Source: Trichobilharzia regenti (Eukaryota > Platyhelminthes > Trematoda > Strigeidida > Schistosomatidae). From it: DNA of 64,000 nucleotides. The position numbers were made by a program, and so were the translations under genes. The DNA lies in assembly GCA_944472135.2 (NCBI GenBank), contig OX235270.1, positions 149,435,632 through 149,499,631 of the forward strand. The letters run 5' to 3'. Under the pieces are notes generated by a model. It had not been told where the DNA came from. It saw nothing but the letters and a program-made list of their open reading frames with translations, and did no database searches. Positions 40,963 through 52,450 of this stretch are shown here, one piece after another (the first letter of the stretch is position 1; each line of letters opens with the position of its first letter).

Positions 40963-42710
40963 TGACAAATTTCATGAGTGTTTACAAACCCCGATTTCAC
41001 GGAAAAACAACAACGAAGTTCATTTATTGTCGAAATTATTCTTTTTCTAAGATCTACAACAATTATTACTGCAGTTACAACGATACAAAGGTCAACTAAC
41101 ATTTCGAATTATGAGTATCCCAGTTATGCTGTAGGGATTTATACACGAAGTTTATGTGGAAATCAAGGTTGTGGAAAATTTTCACAACTTATGTCCGCTT
41201 TTCAAGCTTGATGCTCAGACTGATTGATAGGCTAAAGTGGAATTTACTACACAGGTCTACCATTTGAAGTTATCATCACACTTAAGCAAGGCTCATAAAA
41301 TTAGGAAATCGAAACTTAGGGATACTAGTACAGAAAAGCGTTCGTAAAACAGGGAAAATAACTATGAAAGGCAATAAACAAAGTTACTTACGCCTTTTTG
41401 GAGGATTTTGACCCGTTTCACTAAGACTGTACAATCAAAAATTCTTAGTTTCATCTGGGCAATCCTAACTGACATTAGTGGCTCTGGTGAACAATCAATG
41501 TCAGCATGGAGTATAATCAAGTCTCAGTCTTATCACTTTTGGTACTTTCTCGATGTGTTTATACTCACACTGCTAGATGGCCCATTTTATGAAGATGTCC
41601 CAGTCTTTCTGACACTTTTGTAAAACTTTACACCGAAATCACCTTGCAGAATGACTTCATTTGATGAAACACAGGCATACAGTATGTGTATTCACTCGTT
41701 AAGCTTTTGACACAATTTATTACTCAAATTCTGCTTTTCCGAATAACTTTCAGACTTCCTTTATCTTATTTCGTTATTTTTATCCTTCTGTTAGATCGAC
41801 AATAATATTTCCCTTGTCTTCTTCATCAGTGCTGCATCATTCTTATCACAAGTATTTGTTGCAGATTCGATAAACGAAGACGCAGTCATTGATCTCTTCC
41901 TCCATATACGTACATTACTTTCTTGAACTGTACCTCTGTCCCACTCTGTTGTCTAATTAGGTGTTAGCACATGCATCGCACTCACTGATTTTTTCTCTAG
42001 ACTGTTCATCTTTCTGAAGTCAACAACTCTGCACTTGGCTAAATCCCTAACCTTGCTGTGCCACATCGAGCTATCTGGTGAGCTCACAGTTGTTATATGA
42101 TGGGGAATTTTGTCTCATTGGCCAAATAGACTCTTTTAGTCCACAAAGCTTCTTCTTGAGCTTGTCTTGTAGGTTTGGGTGCAACCTCATTTTCTGTTTT
42201 ATTAACAGTCCTATATAGGGTTCCCTATATCCCTTCCATATTCGACAACACTACGGATGCCTTAAATTCTTTCTTATTTGTATGATTATTATTAGTAGGT
42301 TGAATATCACGCTTCCTTTCATAGTGAGCGATCCCGAACCTCTCAGTGTATTTCATGCGACAGTTATTCAGCGCCAACGCTTCTCCTATCAGTTTCATTT
42401 GATTATAAAACTTTCCTATAGTGTCAATAGAATTTTCTTTTGATTGGTCAAGCGCTTAGCTAAGCATGCCTTTGCCGATAACTGGCAAGGTAACCTAAAT
42501 TCTAAGTATCCTACCAGAATGAGACAGTTTTTTATAATCACTGGTGCACAACTTGACTAAAACTATTGTGTGATGGAACTATACTCTACCACAGTATCTA
42601 AACTCACACCGGAAATATTGTTGCTTATCAGTGCCAAGATCGGTTAACTACCAAGACAGCAGTTGCTATCTTGACTCAGAATTTAACTCTCACAGCAAAC
42701 TCAAGAACTT
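40963..42710. other. No gene recognised
   Basis: 1.7 kb of AT-rich sequence. Frames at 40978-41211 and 41408-41623 lack motifs. Nothing here matches the repeat families of the window. Confidence 0.5.
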
Positions 42711-42711
42711 A

Positions 42712-42880
42712 GGTGCGTAAGTGGCACAGGGGTTGGAGCACTCACCGACCATGCACATAGTCAGGAGTTCTGTTCCCTGATATCAATGGTCGGCCTGTAA
42801 AATTTGGGCTACCGAAATCACATGCTGAAAACGCCATACTTGTACCGAAAATACTGTGTGGAGTCAAACTGTAATAAAAC
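42712..42880 (+). repeat. SINE family A, copy A6
   Basis: Head 'gtgcgtaagtggcacagggg', a B-box region that lost about 15 bases, body 'tgatatcaatggtcggcctg' to 'gtgtggagtcaaactgtaat'. Diverged. Confidence 0.75.
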
Positions 42881-43134
42881 TAAAATTAATAAAGTTATGC
42901 TTTAGAAAATCAAGGAGGTATATTCTTGACCATCATGGAATTAAAACTATGTTGTTATGCAGTACATTAAGTGACAAGCAAGTTAAACAATATCCATCAC
43001 AAGTCTATTTGAATTATTTGCAGTCGAATCGGCGAATTTAAGTATTGAACTTAAGTGTGAATTGTACAGAGATGCGATCTGAAGGAATATAGCAAGAAAA
43101 TCATCCCTAACTTATTTCAGTCATTGTATATTAT
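42881..43134. other. No gene recognised
   Basis: AT-rich spacer. Confidence 0.4.
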
Positions 43135-43745
43135 TTGCTTTGGTTTCAAGTAGAATATAGGGCTTCAGTTGTTCATCATCATTGCACTCAATTTTAAGCC
43201 ATCACTCTAGACTGACTGGATGTCCATCTACACTGTTTCATTTTTTTCTCCACGTGACCTTGTGTATGTCACTCTCAGACACTTCACTCGTTTCTTTGCA
43301 TTCGGATTCCACTCTAGAACCTAGTGTTTGTTGTCAACTGCATTCTTTCTCAGCATATATCAGTTACAGCTCCATTTCAATTCATTTCATACTAAAACCT
43401 GCTCTGAAGATGTTGTCTAGAAGAAAGACAACGAAAGCTCCACAATTAAATCAACCAGCTCAGAGAACACAACTAAACCGAAATCATCCACCTGATCTAC
43501 AAATCTTCTCCATTAAATCACAGCTCTATTTCTTTGTACATGTTTGTTGATTAGTAGTTTATTCGTTGGTTCTCTTTGACAGTTCTTTCATTGTGGCCCA
43601 TCTCTTTCATTTTTCTAACCTTCAGTATAATGTGAAGATGACCTGTTTTGAATGCTGTTAGTGGCACGCATGCCAAGCCACTCAGTCATATAGATGCAGT
43701 GACTTGACATTAATGTAAAATTTCCAGGTCTTCTTCGTTTTTAAA
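43135..43745 (-). mobile_element. RTE-clade LINE remnant, interrupted by repeat E
   Basis: The left part (43135-43390) is the RTE 3' end ('tagaatatagggcttcag' on the plus strand). The right part (43557-43745) continues the same element with 'cgttggttctc', 'aaccttcagtataatg' and 'cttgacattaatg'. Between them sits an E-type repeat, so E inserted into an existing RTE. Fully decayed. Confidence 0.65.
43391..43556 (+). repeat. Repeat E with hammerhead-like motif (E3)
   Basis: Contains CTGAAGA (43404-43410), a 7-bp perfect stem GTTGTCT/AGACAAC, and GAAA (43433-43436), then 'caaccagctcagagaacac'. An inverted E-like piece ('gatctacaaatcttctc') follows. It is nested in an RTE remnant. Confidence 0.6.
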
Positions 43746-44102
43746 ACCATCCTATTTCTCGGCTGTCAGTTAAATGAGTATTTTTCATATTCTATTCCTG
43801 GAATTTACCATTATAATATAAAAACAATATAGACACCAAAAAGTAGTTTAGATTGCGTAAATTTGTTACGAAACTGGATAGAAAAATCTAGCAAAACCAT
43901 ATTGCCATTTTCAAAAACAGCTTTACTTAACCAAGCGTAGGACAGTTTGAATTGTAAAAATGAATGGGAACATTGAAAAAAAGAAGGACATTTCTTTAAA
44001 ATCTTTTAGTTAAACCTAAGAGGAGTCATATTTGTGCTTTGTCTGTCTTCATTTCTAAGTGAAGAACATTTTCTTTTCTGCATATGCTAGTTAACATTTC
44101 TG
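43746..44102. other. No gene recognised
   Basis: AT-rich; nothing identifiable. Confidence 0.45.

Positions 44103-44138
<36 letters not shown>
44103..44138. repeat. TA microsatellite
   Basis: About 17 uninterrupted TA units. Confidence 0.95.
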
Positions 44139-44141
<3 letters not shown>

Positions 44142-44227
44142 TGTCACCACTGACATTCTACATGTGCTGTACCATATAATAAAGTCAATCTAGTCTAACA
44201 GTACGCTATGACATTTGCGATCACTAA

Positions 44228-44412
44228 AGACCTATTATGTCAGGTCGCAGTCTCTTATTGGTCTTTGAGCTCGCGTTGTAAGGGGAAAATCCTGGGTTCG
44301 GACCTACGCGGGTGCGTATTGTGAAGAGTCCTTAACTAGGGCGAAACGTTTTTCCGGTACTTCCAGGTTTTCCAATGGTTCTCTAGCTGATACCAGCTTG
44401 TGATCAACCCTT
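44228..44412 (+). repeat. SINE family B (B5)
   Basis: The head is decayed but has a B-box-like GGTTCGGACC. The ribozyme (44316-44360) has stem I GTATTG/CCGGTAC, a shortened core TGAAGA, stem II GTCC/GGGC and GAAA. The common B 3' body follows. Inactive by core loss. Confidence 0.65.
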
Positions 44413-44799
44413 GTTGAAGTGCATGTTGGAAATCAGACATACTGAAGGTTAGATTAATTCAAAAATCTAAAATATTGAAGCAGACGGATTATTGCAGTGA
44501 AGCCTAATGATTTCTGGCATTTACCAGATAGAAATATTTTTCACCTCTTAGTGAATTTGAATTTGTGCTGCCCATCGCTAACCTAAGACTTCTTCGATTG
44601 GTCGATAACTGGTCACTGCAGAGTAACTAGTATCAAAATGTTTAGTCTAGGGTACTGATTAAATTCTATCAATAAGTTTCATCATCCGTCGGGTTTAAAA
44701 TCACAGATTCTTATTTGAACGACAGATAAATTAGTGAAAATGGTCAGAACGAGTTTTTACAACTGAATAGCCATTTTCATTTTAGTTTTATTTGGTGAA
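44413..44799. other. No gene recognised
   Basis: AT-rich. A fragment near 44590-44690 ('cactgcagagtaactagt', 'gattaaattctatcaat') weakly resembles block X of SINE C. Confidence 0.4.
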
Positions 44800-45345
44800 A
44801 CATTGCAACAGACAGTCAGACTAGCGGAGCACAAAAACCTAGCAAAATCTAGATTTATATATATAATTAAAAGGTGGAAATGGTTACAACAAGTGGATTG
44901 CATAATGCCTAATTTTGGAAAAATGAAGAGCAATTAAGGAATAAGCGTGTGCACAGGTTGATTACGTAACAGATTGCTAAAAAAAATCTTTCTCAATCTT
45001 TTAATCTTTCTCTTTTCTAAATGTCTGAATGGGGATATTTTCTATATTGAAATCTAGATTAGTTGACTCGAATAAGATAAGAAACCTAGAGAATAGTCCA
45101 TCCACAGCACTCACTACATGCAATCACACACAACCATACAAATAGGATGGGTGGAATAAGATGGCAGTTTTAAAACCTAATGTAACAGCCTGTAGGGAGA
45201 GATTGATGGCTGAGAGATAACACGTGTAGTAGGAATGATTCGACGCCTGTCCACCCAGATATCTTGAAAATTCTGCTACCCCAACAACAACAAGTAGGAG
45301 AAGACAAAGAAAACTATAAAACTCGAGTTTCAAAGTCGTGTGATC
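44800..45345 (+). pseudogene. Penelope-like GIY-YIG fragment, split
   Basis: 44815-44865 reads RQTVRLAEHKNLAKSRF, and 45050-45300 continues with frameshifted THNHTNR and VLKPNVTACRERLMAE-like pieces. This parallels the PLE C-terminus at 6286-7674. About 180 bp of unrelated AT-rich sequence separates the two halves. Confidence 0.65.
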
Positions 45346-46042
45346 ATAATTGATATGATTATGAACAATAATAAATTGAAACCTTGTCATCCAGTAAATA
45401 CTAATACTGTCTCACTGACTGTATGATATATCTAATAAATAAGCTAATATGGAACACAGGTACTTAGTTTTCATTTTATGCTCTGGTAACCATGATATTC
45501 TTCAGTGAGACAATCCAAGATCATATGAAGCAGTTTAATCAAAACACAATGGAGATAGTTCGCTCATAATGATTAGTAAAATTTTTAAGTTGTACTTGTT
45601 TTTTCTTGCCTTAGATGTCCAGCAGTGTGATTTAGAAATTTCCTAACTAAATAACATGGGAGATGTTGTAAGTCAGTGTATTCTTCTCTTTTCCCGATCA
45701 AATACTGTGGCTATCTCTCAAAATATTCACTAAACTTTACTATTAAACTATTACAAAAGTATATTTGTAAATTACTATGACTTTATTGTACTTGCTGTCT
45801 AGTAGCAGAAGTATTGTCCAGGACTATTGTCTTTTCTTATTTGATAATTTCAGTCATCACAGACTGAATATTTCTGCCTGATCAAATTCATTCAGCAGGA
45901 AATATAAAATAATAACTTCAACAAACAATGACTGAAACCGGTTGCTGTAAAGATGTCTGTCGTGGTTTTGTAGCTTATTGGATAACCCTTTGGCATTTAA
46001 AACGATGGGCTCTGAGTTCGACTTTTAGGAGGAACAATAACG
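45346..46042. other. No gene recognised
   Basis: AT-rich; nothing identifiable. Confidence 0.45.
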
Positions 46043-46740
46043 CACAGTGAGGGTGCAGAAACTGATGTGTCAACTGAGACAGAGCATAAAAATATCAGTC
46101 AGTGGGAAATACAAAATAATCTTAACAAATAATAAGATTGATGGGGATGGACCATCCGAGTTGTTTCATATGAAAACATCAGAGAGAAAACCTGAGACTA
46201 TGACTGCATGTAAACAACCTCTATTTATCAAGTTACAATTTAATGGTGACTTATGTAGCGAGACTTTATTCCAGAGACTATCTAGGAGTATACGGAGAAC
46301 GTTTTATGCAGCATACCTATGTTTGTCATTCTCCAGTCGACGAATGATTGGAAGGGTAGATAGCTAGATAGTTTTATCACATCTATGTGTATTCATCAAT
46401 TCAACTGCACCTGCGGTGACAGTTATGTTGGTCGCACTACTAGACAGCTTAGCCAACGTGTTAGTGAGCATCTCCCATCGTGGTTTGGCAAAAGACAGAC
46501 AAAAACAATCCGTAGCTCAATGTTATCACATTTAATTAATAGTGATCATGCAATGGAGAAAACGAAAGCTTTCAAATTAATTCATCGTATCCCACCGAAT
46601 CTTTAGAATCTAATAGACTTCGTATTCGTCTACTGCACACAGCTGAAGCGATAGACACACGAACTATTAAACCTAAACTATGCATTCAAAAGAAGTTCGT
46701 ACAGCCATTATCCCTCCCTTGTTGGCCTATTAAGACATAA
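46043..46740 (+). pseudogene. Penelope-like element, C-terminal RT/GIY-YIG fragment
   Basis: The frame 46047-46367 contains KQPLFIKLQFNGDLCSETL and RLSRSIRRTFYAAYLCLSF, the PLE connector. The frame 46385-46606 has CIHQFNCTCGDSYVGRTTRQ, QRVSEHLPSWF and LINSDHAMEKTKAFKLIHRI, a clear GIY-YIG region with the Cys-rich start. The terminal 'ctatgcattcaaaagaag' is the LCIQKK-type end. A stop separates the halves, and further stops lie after HRIPPNL. No RT catalytic motif is present. Confidence 0.85.
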
Positions 46741-47320
46741 CCAACTAAAGACTTCTACACCACCCCTTATTTGTATTTTCAACCCCTTTCTTATCATCCC
46801 TTAATCTTATCACATCTTCATTAAAAACGTGTTTCATTTCCTTCCCCTACAATCTACCATTACTTAATCGGTTCATTTGTTTTACCAGCCTTTATCGACT
46901 ACTTCCACCTGAACAATTGTTTGTTTAATCATACTGTTTTTCATTATTCGTGTTATCACAGATTGCCTCACTTTTTCATCCTTATTATTATTATTGATAA
47001 GACCATTATTATTGTTATTACTATTATTTAAAACAATTAGTTCCCTTTATGAATTTAGATAAAGCAATAAGAAGACGTAATTTGTCTGAATTATTAATAT
47101 TATCATTACCAGTATTATGACTAATTGCACAATTTATATTCACCATCGTATTATCCTATAGACAAAACACCATGATTGGTTTATATTCAAATTTTTATTT
47201 GTAAAGTTATGTAGGTATATTAGAGTTGAGCCTGATGAGATCTAATTGAAACCACAATATTGTTCGCTTAAATGTGTTGTTCTAAATAATAAGATTTCAG
47301 TTAATGTTCTCAATTATTCT
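46741..47320 (+). repeat. Penelope 3' UTR and terminal-repeat-like region
   Basis: Pyrimidine-rich 3' UTR, then a TTATTA run (46980-47030), then 'gagttgagcctgatgag' and 'ttgttcgcttaaatg' resembling the 3' ends of the neighbouring PLEs at 31.2 and 49.9 kb. The right boundary is uncertain. Confidence 0.45.
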
Positions 47321-47559
47321 TCGCAAATAATGTGGTGGAATAGGAGGAAAAGGACACATATATCACCTGTATAGTAAGTTCTAATTAAACAAAAGCCACC
47401 GTGGTGATAAGTTAATTTTGTAACCTTTGAACCTTCAGTATAACTATAGTGATTATCTGCGAACTAATATCGTGAATGGAATGTCACCGTGTTATTTGTG
47501 CTGAATGGTTCTACTACTATTTATGATCCACAATAATGATTACAACAGTTTAGAAAGCT

Positions 47560-48268
47560 GCAGGCGGAAACCATCACGTCGACAGCAGAAGCAGTGAAAA
47601 GAGGAATCTAGGTGAACATAGAGAATACAGCTAGCCAACAAGAAGTACCATTCACTGCCAACGGACGAAATTTGAATGAGGTCAACTCTTTCGCTGATTT
47701 AGGTAGCAGCGTTTCAACTTCAAGCGGTACATATGATAGTATCAAAAGTGGGGTCAGAAAAATAAGATAGACTTTCATTAGTCTGGGATCAGTCTGGAAA
47801 CATGCTCCTCTTATCATTAAGAAGTACTTTCAGATTCTCCTCACTAATGTCAAGTCATTTAGTTCTTCTATATAGTTTAGAGGCTTGGCATGTTGCCGAG
47901 AGCATTTTTAGTAGTATGTCGCGGGCTTTCACTAACAGCTGTTTCTGCTGCCTGGACACTGAAGATAAGATAACCAGAAAGTATCAGAACTCGGGAACTC
48001 TAGCAAAGATCCAACCAAGAACCAACTGCCCAACAAGTATGTCAAAAGAAATGAAGATGGATTGGATAAACTCTGAAAGGCTCGTCAGCTGATATGATTC
48101 GCCAGACTCTCAAGTTTAATGCGAATTTGTAAAGACGAGTTGAGCGTCTGAAGGTGACGTGCAGGAGGTAGTATGAGGAGCAGATAAGATCTAATGGGCG
48201 ATCGCTGACCCAACTTAAAAGGACTTCAGAGATTGTGTAACGCGAATGTTTTGATGAAGTACTAAGGG
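47560..48268 (+). mobile_element. RTE-clade LINE remnant
   Basis: Plus-strand pieces parallel RTE: 'ggaatctaggtgaacatag' (GLHVNI), 'ctttcgctgatttaggtagc' (SFTYLGS), 'ttctatatagtttagaggc' (LLYGSE), SRAFTNSCFCCLDTEDKI, and the 3' end. Frames are broken. SINE A7 abuts its 3' end. Confidence 0.75.
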
Positions 48269-48271
48269 AAA

Positions 48272-48472
48272 AATATTTTTTATTTTTATTTTTTCGATTT
48301 GCAACTTGATTCCATACTGTATTTTTGGTACAAGTATGGAATTTTCAGCATGGATATCGGTAGCCCAAATTTTGAAGGCCGACCATAGATATCAGGTGTG
48401 CGTCGGCAGGGTATCGAACCTCGAACCATGTGCATGGTGGGCGAGAGTCCTAACCACTGTGCCACCGACGCA
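48272..48472 (-). repeat. SINE family A, copy A7
   Basis: Minus strand: head 'tgcgtcggtggcacagtgg', hairpin and B-box region 'ggttcgata', body, end 'ggaatcaagttgcaaatcg' and an A-rich tail (T-rich on the plus strand, 48272-48296). Its tail meets the RTE 3' end. Confidence 0.85.
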
Positions 48473-48474
48473 GT

Positions 48475-49096
48475 AATAATGATGATAACAGAGATCCGAT
48501 TCGCTTTCAAATGTGATGAGTCCATTCACATATGAACAAGAGAATTACTAGATAATTGGTTGACAACTGACTGGTATGATTTAATTCTATCAACCTTGCA
48601 ATGAACACAGCACTAAAATGCCAAACAATTTACCACTTTATATAGTCAACGGAAAGAGTTAACTAAGTTTAATCCAAATTCAAGAACTACTGACACAGTT
48701 TCTAGAGCTATGCTAAAAAGGAATCTCCCAATGATGAAGTATGACACCTCTTACTATTCCCAACTTCAGTAATGCATTAAAATCTTTTCTTTCCTTCATT
48801 AACTAACTGGGTGATTTCTTGCTAATAGTTTACCGGTTTGGTGTATGGTGGCGGATCTATCTGTAAACGTTCCAGCTGGATGCAATAGGAAGATGTATTT
48901 CCTGAAAGCTTTCACTTAGAACTTGATGTGTAAAATAAATTCCTCCACCCGGTCTACGACAGACCAACTAATCGCATACACAAGTTTTCCTTAACTCCGA
49001 TTTAACCGCCATAGGACGTAGAATGCAGAACTATTCAGCGCTTAACTAGAATCACTTTAAAGTTTAGTGATTTCTTCATCGGATATAAACCAAGGG
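48475..49096. other. No gene recognised
   Basis: AT-rich; nothing identifiable. Confidence 0.45.
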
Positions 49097-49262
49097 CGTT
49101 GGTGGTACAGAGGCAGAATGTTTATCAACCACACCCCACACGTGGTCTGGGGTTCGAACCCCGGCCGATGCACTCATTTACCTCGCTAAACCAATAAGAA
49201 GACTGGTGAGGAGGGGAGGTTGGGCATGAGGCTATCAGCCTTATCCCGACTCTGGTGGACCT
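49097..49262 (+). repeat. SINE family D, copy D2
   Basis: Head with 'ggtggtacagaggcag', 'cacacgtggtctggg' and B-box GGTTCGAACCC, body 'catttacctcgctaa' and 'gaggttgggcatgaggct'. It stops before the RTE-like tail. Confidence 0.78.
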
Positions 49263-49309
49263 ACGTGACCTGAGTTCACCAAATGCTCGAGAATTGAGCT
49301 AGTAATTGT

Positions 49310-49985
49310 CTTGCATTGTCCCTTTGCTAACCATGCCAGATAATGGTCAGAGATGCGTTTGGAAAGTGTGCGCTTTGTGAGGCCAATATAACTAGCTCAA
49401 CACGAGCAGGTGAATTTATAAACACACATTTAGGTGGCCCAAAACGAAAGTTTATCCTTCACACATCCGTTGATCATTTGTGGGCTGTAGAAATCGATAC
49501 GTAGCTCAGCCATAAAGAAGGCTTTCCTCAGTGATCTGCATGAGCGATTCTTCATGATCTCAGTTGCGGTATCAACTTTAAATTCAACATTCATAAAGAG
49601 CAGTTTCTTTGTCACCGTCTGGATTCTTTGCTTTTGCTTTAATAATTAATTCACTATTATCAATCTCATATACTCCTTTTGTATATTTTCACACCATCTT
49701 CACACTTGTTAAATTGACACTCAACTACCACCTTTATTCTCACTCAAGAACAATTTTAACCTTATCAAACTTCTATCTTTGTTCCGTTGAGTACCATGTA
49801 ATTTACAACTTTTAATTTTCACTTCTAAAACCACTTGTGATTAATCATATCAATTATGTCACCCCCACCCCTATTACTCAATAATAGACCACTATATATT
49901 TTTGTAAGTATAAATACGACTGTACAGCTAGCCTCTTAAGATGATTTCGTCTATAAACAAAATTTTCTTCGCTGGATCTGTCTTT
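49310..49985 (-). mobile_element. Penelope-like fragment with inverted terminal repeat at its 5' side
   Basis: Minus strand 49615-49310 codes LLFMNVEFKVDTATEIMKNRS, then, after stops, YIGLTKRTLSKRISDHYLAWL (GIY-YIG). To its right, 49620-49980 is plus-strand PLE 3' UTR and terminal repeat ('gactgtacagctagcctct', 'ttcttcgctgg'), in the orientation opposite to the ORF. This repeats the arrangement seen at 10.3 kb. Confidence 0.72.
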
Positions 49986-50405
49986 TATTTTCTTCATTTC
50001 TTTTCTTTAGAAAATTCATAAGAGGTTTTTCTCAGTCCACGTTTTATTGTCTAGTGCAATGGGCACAAATATTACAAATCTTAAGGATATTGAAAATCAC
50101 ACATCAGTCGATTGCACATCATGTGCGAATGGATGCATAGAAATTCATTTTAAATTCACTACACTGAACCAGTGATTCATTAATGAATTTATGACCTCAA
50201 TTTTACTGGTTAATGGAATATTGTTTGCATTTGACAAATGCAAATGTACAAAACACATGAATCTGTCTGACAACAGAATGAAATTAAGAAAGCTTTTTTT
50301 TAAAAAAAGATGCAAATTATTTGTTGTTGTTGTCGTTGTGTTTTCATGAGACGATTTATAAGGTATTTTGTGAACAGCTGCTAATTTTAGGAATTTGTTT
50401 ATGCC

Positions 50406-50418
50406 TACAGTCAGCAAT
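50406..50418. repeat. 13-bp target-site duplication, left (tacagtcagcaat)
   Basis: Exact match to 51313-51325. Confidence 0.88.
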
Positions 50419-51312
50419 ATATCTGTGCATTGAAGTTTCTGTAGCGGTTTGGTTAAGATTTTGGGGTGAAGTTGCTAGCATGGACTCCAAGTGAACATAG
50501 ACCAAACGGAGGTTATGAAAATAACCAACCAACCAACCAACAACAACAACATCCAGCGCCAATCACTATCAACGAGAGGGATTTGAAAGAGGTTACTTCA
50601 TTTACTCACTTATCTAAGAAGCATTGTCTCAACCACAAGAGAAACGGACGAGGATGTCAAATAGAGCGAGAATCGTGAAAGCGGGCGAGAAACGCATTCA
50701 CTCATCAACCTGAAACCAATCTGGAAATCTTCGTCACTCTGCATCAACAACAAAATTCGCTCGGATTCTCAATACAAACGTCAAGTCAGTCAGTTCTTCT
50801 ATACGGGTCACGAATTTGGCGGGTGGATCAGAAAGAATATTTCCAAAAGGCTATTGCAGACCTTTATCAACCAACAACTGTCTTCGCTGGCTCTATACTG
50901 AAGATCAGATGGGCGGGCCGGGCCGGGCCGGAAAGCATCACCAACAAGAAACTATGGGAACAAACAAACAAAACAAGAAGCAATCACCAACCAACAAATA
51001 TGCAGGAGAAAGTGGATTGAGATGGATTGGACACTTGCTTAGGACGCCAGTCGGTGACATCGCGCGCGCGTCAGGCGATTGCTCGAGTGGAACCAGGCCG
51101 AAAGGGAAGCACGCGGCGAGTGGGATGTCAGTTCGAGGGTGACATGCAGGAGATCGTGTGTGTGTGAAGAGTTGAGGAGTTGAAAGAGTATGGACTAACA
51201 TGGATGCAGGTGAAAAGTACAGCAGAAGGTAGACAGAAATGGCAAGTGGAGACGTACAGTTGAAGCCGTATGTTCCACTAGGAATCCAAGGGAACAATAA
51301 TAATAATAATAA
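50419..51312 (+). mobile_element. RTE-clade LINE with inverted 5' segment
   Basis: 50485-51312 is a plus-strand RTE 3' part (from 'ccaagtgaacatagac' through the GC-rich patch to 'ccactaggaatccaaggg' and the (AAT)n tail). 50419-50484 is RTE 5' UTR in the opposite orientation: the minus-strand frame LATSPQNLNQTATETSMHRY matches LATPPPKLNQIATETSMHKY on the plus strand of the copy at 32.8 kb. A perfect 13-bp TSD encloses both parts, so they arrived in one event. Confidence 0.9.
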
Positions 51313-51325
51313 TACAGTCAGCAAT
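51313..51325. repeat. 13-bp target-site duplication, right
   Basis: Exact match to 50406-50418. Confidence 0.88.
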
Positions 51326-52108
51326 TTGAACGATACATAATATTAGTCGTAGTAATAAAATGTTGTTTAGCAAGTGATCATAGCAACGATGGTTAAATAA
51401 TTTTTTTAATTTTTTTTATTCTTTAAATCTGTCTTTTATTTTCTTGAGAAGAAATATTTTAACAGCTATGAAATCTGTAAGGAAACATAATTTTTCATAA
51501 ATTTTGTAAATATCTAAATATTATTACTGGATGATTCTTCCGTAGTCACATTTTATTACCGTCAGTGTTTTATCTTTTTCTGTCAAATAAACATTCAAAT
51601 TAATTTTGTACACACTAGCTAGGTGGTTTTTGATTGGCTAATATCTGTTTGCAAATCACATAAGAAAAAGTTTTGATTGGTTCACTAAAAGAGGCAGAAT
51701 TTTTGATGTAAAACGTGAACAGTGCAATGTGAATATGTTTATTCACTTCAGAATTGACTATATAAACGGATACAAATAAAACAGAAGATATATAATAGGC
51801 AATAAAACCTTTTAATTATTTTACTTCTAATTCTAACAGACTTGTTCTGGACACAAAGATATATACATATATATATTCACTGAATACAGACAGTAAAGTG
51901 GATCTGACTACTTTCGTTAAGTAAGTGAGTTTGCTCAATTTTTCCCTATGTTTAATAACTCACCCGACTGTCTGATTTCTTAAAATTACAACAGGGAAAT
52001 CCTAAATGAATTTCTTTTCAGCACCTAATTCGTTATAACTTTGAAGGTTTATACAAAATTCGTCAGTTTGTATTATGTTTTTTTGGTATTATTTATTTCA
52101 CTACTTCA
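51326..52108. other. No gene recognised
   Basis: AT-rich; nothing identifiable. Confidence 0.45.
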
Positions 52109-52335
52109 CGTTCACAGTGGAATAAACGGCTTCAAGCTACAGCTTCGAAGTTTTGGTAGTAGTGGTGTTAATTTTTATTGGATGGGGCTGCTAGTCCCAT
52201 ACTCAACCTACCCCCTCTACCGATCTCATTACCGATTTAGCGAGGCAAGGGAGTGCGTTGGCCGAAAGAGTAGCACTCCAGACCACGTGTGGCATGGCTG
52301 ATTAACAGTCTGCCACTAAGCCACGAATGCACATT
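52109..52335 (-). repeat. SINE family D, copy D3
   Basis: Minus strand: head 'gtgcattcgtggcttagtgg', 'cacacgtggtctgg', body 'ttgcctcgctaaatcgg' and 'taggttgagtatgggact', then 'ccccatccaataaaaatt', and the RTE-like end 'agcttgaagccgtttattc'. It is complete except for a poor B box. Confidence 0.78.
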
Positions 52336-52347
52336 TGTATTATGTGT

Positions 52348-52450
52348 CTAACAGGGTGAAAAAGTTGTCAGAAAACCGAAGGAAATGGAGGTGCGCAGCT
52401 GAAGCCCTATGTTCCTCTAGGAACTACAGGATACAATAATAATAATAATG
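52348..52450 (+). mobile_element. RTE-clade LINE, last ~100 bp only
   Basis: From 'gggtgaaaaagttgtcag' to 'cctctaggaactacagg' and an (AAT)n tail. A severely 5'-truncated copy of the 16.3-kb subfamily, next to SINE D3. Confidence 0.82.

Noticed and set aside
45124..45390. 88-codon minus-strand frame
   Set aside because: It is antisense to a Penelope GIY-YIG fragment on the plus strand.
47228..47262. CTGATGAG and GAAACC in a Penelope 3' end as another hammerhead
   Set aside because: No stem II pairing of the right length between the two blocks and no closing stem I.
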